NCBI GenBank assembly: GCA_964495345.1
Contig: CAZBVV010000061.1
Coordinates: 1 to 10,504 of the forward strand
From: UBA1081 sp964495345
Lineage (GTDB): Bacteria; Bacillota; Clostridia; Oscillospirales; Acutalibacteraceae
DNA length: 10,504 bases
Direction: 5' to 3'
Of this stretch, positions 7,119-10,504 are shown piece after piece. Positions within the stretch are counted from its first letter, which is position 1, and each line of letters starts with the position of its first letter. The notes beneath the pieces are model-generated. The model saw nothing but the letters and a program-made list of their open reading frames with translations, searched no databases and had not been told where the DNA came from. Position numbers and translations under genes: made by a program.

Positions 7119-8174
7119 TTACGTGTGTTCATTTTCTGTTTCATTTGTTTCTAAATCAGGTGATGCTTCCTGTGAAACGGCTGTAAAATCGGGTGAAAAA
7201 CTATTTTCCTGTTTCGGGAAAAAGTGTTTTATTGCCATAAAAACAAGTAAAATATCAATAACGATTGACAGAGCCGAAACCACTAATGAAATTAAAGATA
7301 CAATAATTGCGGATTGGGGATTTGCAAGTGTATCGCTGTTCATGTTGTACTGAAGTTGATTGGATACAGTTGTTAAGAATAAAGATATGCATACTGTGAA
7401 AGTATGAGGTAAATAGTAGCAAGCCGCAAATTTTAAGCTGTCAGCACGGCTTTTTTTCAGTTTGTAACCAAAGAAGTACAGAACACCAAAAGTCAATGCA
7501 AGTGTTACAGTATTTAGTGCATTTGCAACAAAAAAGATCATGTTGTTATAAAAGTCTAAAGTTTTATCTTTGGCATAAAGCATACTTGGAATTGTTACAA
7601 CAAAACTTAAAATAATCGTCAGTATGTAAATACAGATGTATGCTTTTATCATTTGAATTTTTATCTTTGAATGGTCTGCGTGAGAAACAGGAATGATTGT
7701 ATTGTTGCCTATAATTTTGTTATACAGCAGACAAGAGAAAATCACCGTAGTTACAACAGAAACTACAGAAAGCAACGTTTGTATAACGGCGTATTCTGAT
7801 TCGTTTGAAGTGACGGGGAAAATTGTTTCCAAAATAAGACCGAGAATACTTTTTACAATTTCGCTCAATGCATTACCTAATGCATATATGCCGAGAAAAT
7901 GAATTGCATCACTGTGCTTTTTTGTCAGCAAATATCCTAAAATAATGATAAGAATACATCTGACTACGGCAGGAACAAAATCAACAATTCCGTTGAAAAT
8001 GAAAATTGTGCCTACATTTGCCATGTCTGAAAAACATTCTGAAATTAAATAGCTTAAAATGAGGGGAATAACAGCACAAAGTGTAATAAACAACATAGCC
8101 TTTTTGTTTACAACCGGTTTATGCTCAACAGAATTATTATAGATGTTTTCTTCGTTTACGTAATTATCATCCAT
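7119..8174 (-). CDS. Multi-pass membrane protein of unknown function
   Basis: I do not recognise the family. The 351-residue protein has a polar N-terminus (1-23, rich in Asn and Glu). About eight hydrophobic segments follow, near 26-46, 65-84, 91-119, 131-152, 173-197, 210-236, 247-269 and 288-316. It ends in an acidic tail of about 35 residues (SPDLETNETENEHT at the end). No signal peptide, catalytic motif, transporter signature or nucleotide-binding site was seen. Lysine and arginine cluster at KK (24-25), TKKHSD (84-89) and KLKKSR (238-243), which gives some idea of inside loops. The start is well supported by AAAGGTGG at 8190-8183, eight bases upstream. It has its own promoter and is divergent from the secreted hydrolase gene, but no functional link can be shown. 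Confidence 0.85.
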   Translation of the reverse strand: MDDNYVNEENIYNNSVEHKPVVNKKAMLFITLCAVIPLILSYLISECFSDMANVGTIFIFNGIVDFVPAVVRCILIIILGYLLTKKHSDAIHFLGIYALGNALSEIVKSILGLILETIFPVTSNESEYAVIQTLLSVVSVVTTVIFSCLLYNKIIGNNTIIPVSHADHSKIKIQMIKAYICIYILTIILSFVVTIPSMLYAKDKTLDFYNNMIFFVANALNTVTLALTFGVLYFFGYKLKKSRADSLKFAACYYLPHTFTVCISLFLTTVSNQLQYNMNSDTLANPQSAIIVSLISLVVSALSIVIDILLVFMAIKHFFPKQENSFSPDFTAVSQEASPDLETNETENEHT

Positions 8175-8197
8175 TTAAGATTCCACCTTTCAATTTC

Positions 8198-8226
8198 AGT
8201 ATATATTAATGCTCAAAAAATTGCAA
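8198..8226 (-). promoter_or_regulatory. Promoter of the unknown membrane protein gene
   Basis: On the minus strand, TTGCAA (8226-8221) is followed by 17 bases and TATACT (8203-8198, five of six consensus bases). The start is predicted near 8191, immediately before the AAAGGTGG site at 8190-8183, so the leader would be very short. It is back to back with the plus-strand promoter at 8277-8305. Confidence 0.6.
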
Positions 8227-8276
8227 TATTTTTAGTATGAAACGGATTAATTTATGCAATATTTGGTATTCTTTTA

Positions 8277-8305
8277 TTGACTACAATGAAAATATATGGT
8301 ATTAT
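8277..8305 (+). promoter_or_regulatory. Extended -10 SigA-type promoter of the SGNH-SLH gene
   Basis: TTGACT (8277-8282, five of six) is followed by 17 bases and TATTAT (8300-8305, five of six), with TGG at 8297-8299 supplying an extended -10. The predicted start near 8312 leaves a leader of about 47 nt carrying AGGAGGT at 8346-8352. All parts suggest strong expression. Confidence 0.75.
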
Positions 8306-8358
8306 TAAATTGTTATTAACAAATATTTAAGAGTTTGTAAAAATCAGGAGGTACAAAT

Positions 8359-9690
8359 ATGAAAAAGTTTATTAAAAAAAGCTTGGCATGTTTACTTGCG
8401 TTACTGATGATGTCCGGTGTATTTACTTGTTTTGCCGCAGATTCAGTATACGAAAAAGCATATGAGGATTACGGTTCATATGTTCTCTTAGGTGACAGCG
8501 TAGCAAGCGGATGGAGCGACGTTGTAGAAAAAGAAACAAGATTTGTCCGTGTAGAAGGCTCATTCGGTGCATATGTTGCCGATGACCTTGGCGTAGAGTA
8601 TTATCCCATGGCTTGTGTAGGTTTCAGAACTGTTGACCTTCGCTACATTTTTGAGGATGACTATGAAGCTGACCGTTTCCTTTTCTATTCTATTGATGAT
8701 GATGAAATGGAATGGCGTATTCCCTTAATCCGTGAGGCTGTTGCAAACGCAGGTCTTGTTTCATTGACAGTCGGCGGTAACGACTGGGGTTCATATGTGG
8801 GTTGGCACATCTATGAAGAGATGGATAAATTCCAGGCAAAGAACGAAGCATTTATGGCAGAGGCAAAAGCATACCTTGAATCGGCAGGTACAGATGCAGA
8901 TATGGTTGAGTCACTTATTGACCTTGCTTCTCTTTTTGGTGTATTACCCGACCTTGTAAGCGTTTTGCCTGCAGCACTTAAAGCAGGTTTTGAAAGCTTC
9001 TTTGAAAACTGGAACTATGTGATTGAGGATATTTATGCTCTTAATCCCGACGTTACTCTCGTTGTAACAGGTATGTTTGATAATATGGTTCAGGACCAGG
9101 AAACTGCCGATGCAAACGAAGCTGCGGCAATCAAACTCAGCGTCAGCCAGATGATAGTAGACTATGCAAACACACCTATGATTGAGGGGGCAGAAAAATA
9201 CGGATATATCTATGTTGACACAACAGGTACAGTTTGCGAACAGAATCATCCCAGTGCAGAAGGTCACAGATATATTGCAGATAAAATTCTTGAGGCTCTT
9301 CCCGATGCAAATTTCCCCTATGAAGATGTATCAACCAATGCAAAAGAATACAAGGCAATTGAGTATCTTTGGGCAAACGGCATTATGAACGGTATTTCCG
9401 ATACGGAATTCGGTTATGGTCAGCTCCTTACAAAGGGACAGCTTGCAGAAACTATAAATAATGCTTGCGGTTCAGAGCTTATGGATGCATCATCAGATAA
9501 AAATGCTTCTTTGCTTGATACAGCAATAGCAGCTTTCAGAATGGTAGCAAACAGCGGTAATTTTATCAGTATAATAAATGCTCTTTTCTCAACATTTAAA
9601 CTTTTGATGAATGAAGGTATAAATAATATAGGCCGTACTGTTACAAGAGCCGAAGCTGCAGTTATCATAAAAGATTATATGGATATCTGA
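8359..9690 (+). CDS. Secreted SGNH/GDSL hydrolase with C-terminal S-layer-homology region
   Basis: This is a predicted exported serine esterase or lipase-like hydrolase held on the cell wall. The 443-residue protein has a signal peptide (KKFIKK, a hydrophobic core at about 8-22, likely cleavage near Ala26). SGNH landmarks follow: GDS at 45-47 (Ser47 nucleophile), a possible block II Gly near 88, GGND at 139-142 (Asn141 in the oxyanion hole) and EQNHPSAEGH at 294-303 with His297. The usual acid in DxxH is Asp, but here Glu294 fills that position. Residues about 322-368 match one SLH repeat (FPYEDV, then AIEYLWANGIMNG), though the TRAE motif is TKGQ (358-361). A second fragment ends with an intact TRAE (429-432). 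SLH domains bind pyruvylated wall polysaccharide, so attachment by one and a half repeats may be weak. AGGAGGT seven bases upstream fixes the start. The substrate is unknown. Confidence 0.88.
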   Translation: MKKFIKKSLACLLALLMMSGVFTCFAADSVYEKAYEDYGSYVLLGDSVASGWSDVVEKETRFVRVEGSFGAYVADDLGVEYYPMACVGFRTVDLRYIFEDDYEADRFLFYSIDDDEMEWRIPLIREAVANAGLVSLTVGGNDWGSYVGWHIYEEMDKFQAKNEAFMAEAKAYLESAGTDADMVESLIDLASLFGVLPDLVSVLPAALKAGFESFFENWNYVIEDIYALNPDVTLVVTGMFDNMVQDQETADANEAAAIKLSVSQMIVDYANTPMIEGAEKYGYIYVDTTGTVCEQNHPSAEGHRYIADKILEALPDANFPYEDVSTNAKEYKAIEYLWANGIMNGISDTEFGYGQLLTKGQLAETINNACGSELMDASSDKNASLLDTAIAAFRMVANSGNFISIINALFSTFKLLMNEGINNIGRTVTRAEAAVIIKDYMDI

Positions 9691-9709
9691 TTGTAAATAG
9701 CAATACCAA

Positions 9710-9739
9710 AACCCTCCCGTTATTGGGAGGGTTGATTTT
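9710..9739 (+). terminator. Rho-independent terminator after the SGNH-SLH gene
   Basis: A nine-bp stem, AACCCTCCC (9710-9718) with GGGAGGGTT (9725-9733), closes a six-base loop that can be tightened by a G-T pair. It is followed by GATTTTG, a short U-rich tract. It begins 20 bases after the stop codon. A pure GC core makes a stable hairpin. Confidence 0.85.
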
Positions 9740-9759
9740 GTTGATTAAATGGAAACAAT

Positions 9760-9956
9760 AATTCAGCACAGCAGAAATTGATTTGATTTCGTAGGGAATG
9801 CCCATTGGGCATTCCGATTTGCCGCAAGGCAAATAACGTTAGAGAATCATTATTGCAGCAAAAATATATCGTAAAAATGCCTCACGGTTTTTGTGTTTTT
9901 AACCGGAATGCTCAATGGACATACCATACGAAATGCTGTCAATATTCTGCTGAATT
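9760..9956. repeat. Imperfect inverted-repeat element, MITE-like, no coding capacity
   Basis: Two 34-base arms, 9786-9819 and 9901-9934, are inverted copies of each other with five mismatches by my alignment (29 of 34), starting from ATTTCGTA. With one gap of about five bases, a one-base indel and some mismatches, the pairing extends outward to AATTCAGCA (9760-9768) and TGCTGAATT (9948-9956), so almost the whole 197-base segment can fold back on itself. Inside the left arm is a perfect 21-base odd palindrome (9795-9815). The stretch between the arms is A+T-rich with no open reading frame of note. No clear target-site duplication was found. A nonautonomous transposable element or another dispersed structured repeat fits best; a structured RNA is possible. 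Confidence 0.75.
9795..9834. other. Two adjacent hairpins inside the left arm of the inverted-repeat element
   Basis: GGAATGCCCA (9795-9804) pairs with TGGGCATTCC (9806-9815) around a single central base, and can form a cruciform or, with an opened tip, an RNA hairpin. Directly after it, ATTTGCC (9817-9823) pairs with GGCAAAT (9828-9834) around a GCAA loop of the GNRA type. No T tract follows either stem, so neither is a typical terminator. Confidence 0.8.
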
Positions 9957-9989
9957 TTTTAATATTGCAGAATAATTAATTTTCTAAAA

Positions 9990-10205
9990 TTACATCTTTT
10001 CTTTTTTGCGGTCAACTTCACTGCCGATCTTGTTTCCGCCAAGAAGTCCGATAATTCCGCCAACAATTGCACAAGGCACAGTTCCTGCAATTGCACCTAC
10101 CGGACCGCCTACTGCAATACCAATACTTGCACCAATCTTTGCACCTGCTGCTGCACCTGCTGCTAAACCTACACCACTACCAATACCTTCTGCTTTTCTC
10201 CTCAT
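9990..10205 (-). CDS. Small glycine-zipper membrane protein (71 residues)
   Basis: The protein has a basic start (MRRKAEG), then about 50 residues dense in Gly, Ala and Ile with GxxxG-type spacing (GSGVGLAAGAAAGAKIGASIG, in part), and a charged tail (SEVDRKKEKM). It can be drawn as two short membrane helices packed by glycine zippers, joined near AVGGPVG. I place the start at 10205 because GAGGAG (about 10221-10216) lies 10 bases upstream. The same frame remains open to an ATG at 10316, but that extension (37 residues) has no ribosome binding site that I recognise and no family resemblance. Its role is unknown. Such sequences occur in glycine-zipper envelope proteins and some bacteriocins, but no leader with a double-Gly cleavage site, exporter or immunity gene is present. 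The Gly/Ala bias also makes the opposite strand look open; that is a shadow. Confidence 0.65.
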   Translation of the reverse strand: MRRKAEGIGSGVGLAAGAAAGAKIGASIGIAVGGPVGAIAGTVPCAIVGGIIGLLGGNKIGSEVDRKKEKM

Positions 10206-10428
10206 AGAAAAACATCTCCTCTTTCTTATAAATTTTGGATATAAAAATACACCCGGCAAAATCTGACGAGTGCTATGTAAAGAATAGTGAAATGAAAAAT
10301 GTGACGCAGTATTCATATACCGTAATCTGCATTTGTGGGAGCAGTTATTATATAATCAGGTTGTGTTGAAAGTTGTGGTGTGATTGTGATATAATTAGTT
10401 CGACAAACTTGAATTTGTGGAGGTTATT
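10206..10428. other. Divergent intergenic region between the glycine-zipper and GNAT genes
   Basis: This stretch holds the upstream DNA of both divergent genes. The plus-strand promoter of the acetyltransferase is recognisable at 10366-10395. A second TATAAT occurs at 10351-10356 but has only a poor -35 (TGCATT). I could not identify a convincing minus-strand promoter for the small glycine-rich gene, and I see no other gene or hairpin here. Confidence 0.5.
10366..10395 (+). promoter_or_regulatory. Promoter of the GNAT acetyltransferase gene
   Basis: TTGAAA (10366-10371) is followed by 18 bases and a perfect TATAAT (10390-10395), with TGA at 10387-10389 making an extended -10. The predicted start is near 10402 and the ribosome binding site GGAGG is at 10419-10423. 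Confidence 0.7.
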
Positions 10429-10504
10429 ATGGATTATATAGAGCTTGAATCAGAAAGATTATTGTTTAGAAAGTATTCAATGGAAGATTATCCTGTCTTT
10501 TATG
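10429..10504 (+). CDS. GNAT family acetyltransferase, N-terminal fragment (runs off the window)
   Basis: Only 25 codons are inside the window, translating to MDYIELESERLLFRKYSMED and then YPVFY. The pattern of an acidic residue, S/T-E-R-L, two hydrophobics, R and later E-D is the usual opening of RimJ/RimL-like GNAT acetyltransferases, which move acetyl from acetyl-CoA to an amine on a protein or small molecule. GGAGG five bases upstream of the ATG and the extended -10 promoter support it as a real gene. The acetyl-CoA binding motif lies beyond the edge, so substrate and completeness cannot be judged. Confidence 0.75.
   Translation, partial: MDYIELESERLLFRKYSMEDYPVFY

Noticed and set aside
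9941..9977. Terminator for the glycine-zipper gene (AATATTCTGC with GCAGAATAAT)
   Set aside because: The stem is A+T-rich with an imperfect base, the loop is long (about 16 bases), and no T tract follows on the minus strand.
10006..10266. Plus-strand proline/alanine-rich open frame opposite the glycine-zipper gene
   Set aside because: Gly and Ala codons read in reverse give Pro and Ala codons and few stops. It has no ribosome binding site, and the minus-strand frame has a better start and a sensible protein.
10206..10316. Longer start of the glycine-zipper gene at 10316 (108 residues)
   Set aside because: The extra 37 residues have no family resemblance and no clear ribosome binding site, while GAGGAG precedes the internal ATG at 10205.

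Overview
The window looks like chromosomal DNA from a low-G+C, Gram-positive Firmicute, most likely a gut-type clostridium of the Ruminococcaceae/Oscillospiraceae kind. This is inferred from four things: A+T-rich intergenic DNA, strong AGGAGG-type ribosome binding sites, SigA-type promoters (17-18 nt spacers, often with a TGn extended -10), and an exported protein with an S-layer-homology (SLH) type C-terminus. No rRNA, tRNA, CRISPR array, transposase or phage gene is visible. The window reads as a run of mostly independent housekeeping or accessory genes, several with their own promoter and terminator, rather than one large operon.

Layout, left to right. The extreme left edge (1-22) looks like the end of a dispersed repeat. 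A strong promoter (54-82) drives a cytoplasmic family GH31 glycoside hydrolase (112-2511), closed by a clean terminator. A 12-bp tandem repeat (2578-2629) overlaps the likely promoter and 5' leader of a class II-type Fic AMP-transferase (2648-3643). A hairpin at 3670-3697 separates Fic from the convergent gene 3703-5643 (minus strand). That gene is a divergent SEDS (FtsW/RodA/SpoVE-like) membrane protein fused to a cytoplasmic TPR domain. Next, on the minus strand, are a likely two-gene operon of a NimA-like flavin-binding protein (7058-6564) and a PAP2 phosphatase (6542-5904), and an unrecognised multi-pass membrane protein (8174-7119). Divergent from the last is a secreted SGNH/GDSL hydrolase with a C-terminal SLH-like region (8359-9690). 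The right end holds an imperfect inverted-repeat element of about 150-200 bp (9760-9956) that resembles a MITE, a small glycine-zipper protein (10205-9990, minus strand) and the first 25 codons of a GNAT acetyltransferase (10429 to the edge).

Working together: several genes fit an envelope theme (SEDS-TPR for wall glycan polymerisation, PAP2 for lipid or polyprenyl phosphate dephosphorylation, SLH-anchored esterase at the wall). They have separate promoters, so a shared pathway is only inference. The most unusual items are the SEDS-TPR fusion, the repeat array embedded in the fic promoter and leader, the SGNH hydrolase with Glu in place of the usual catalytic Asp and a split SLH region, the inverted-repeat element, and a plus-strand terminator with no obvious gene in front of it. 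I did not find a clearly new multi-gene defence or mobile system.
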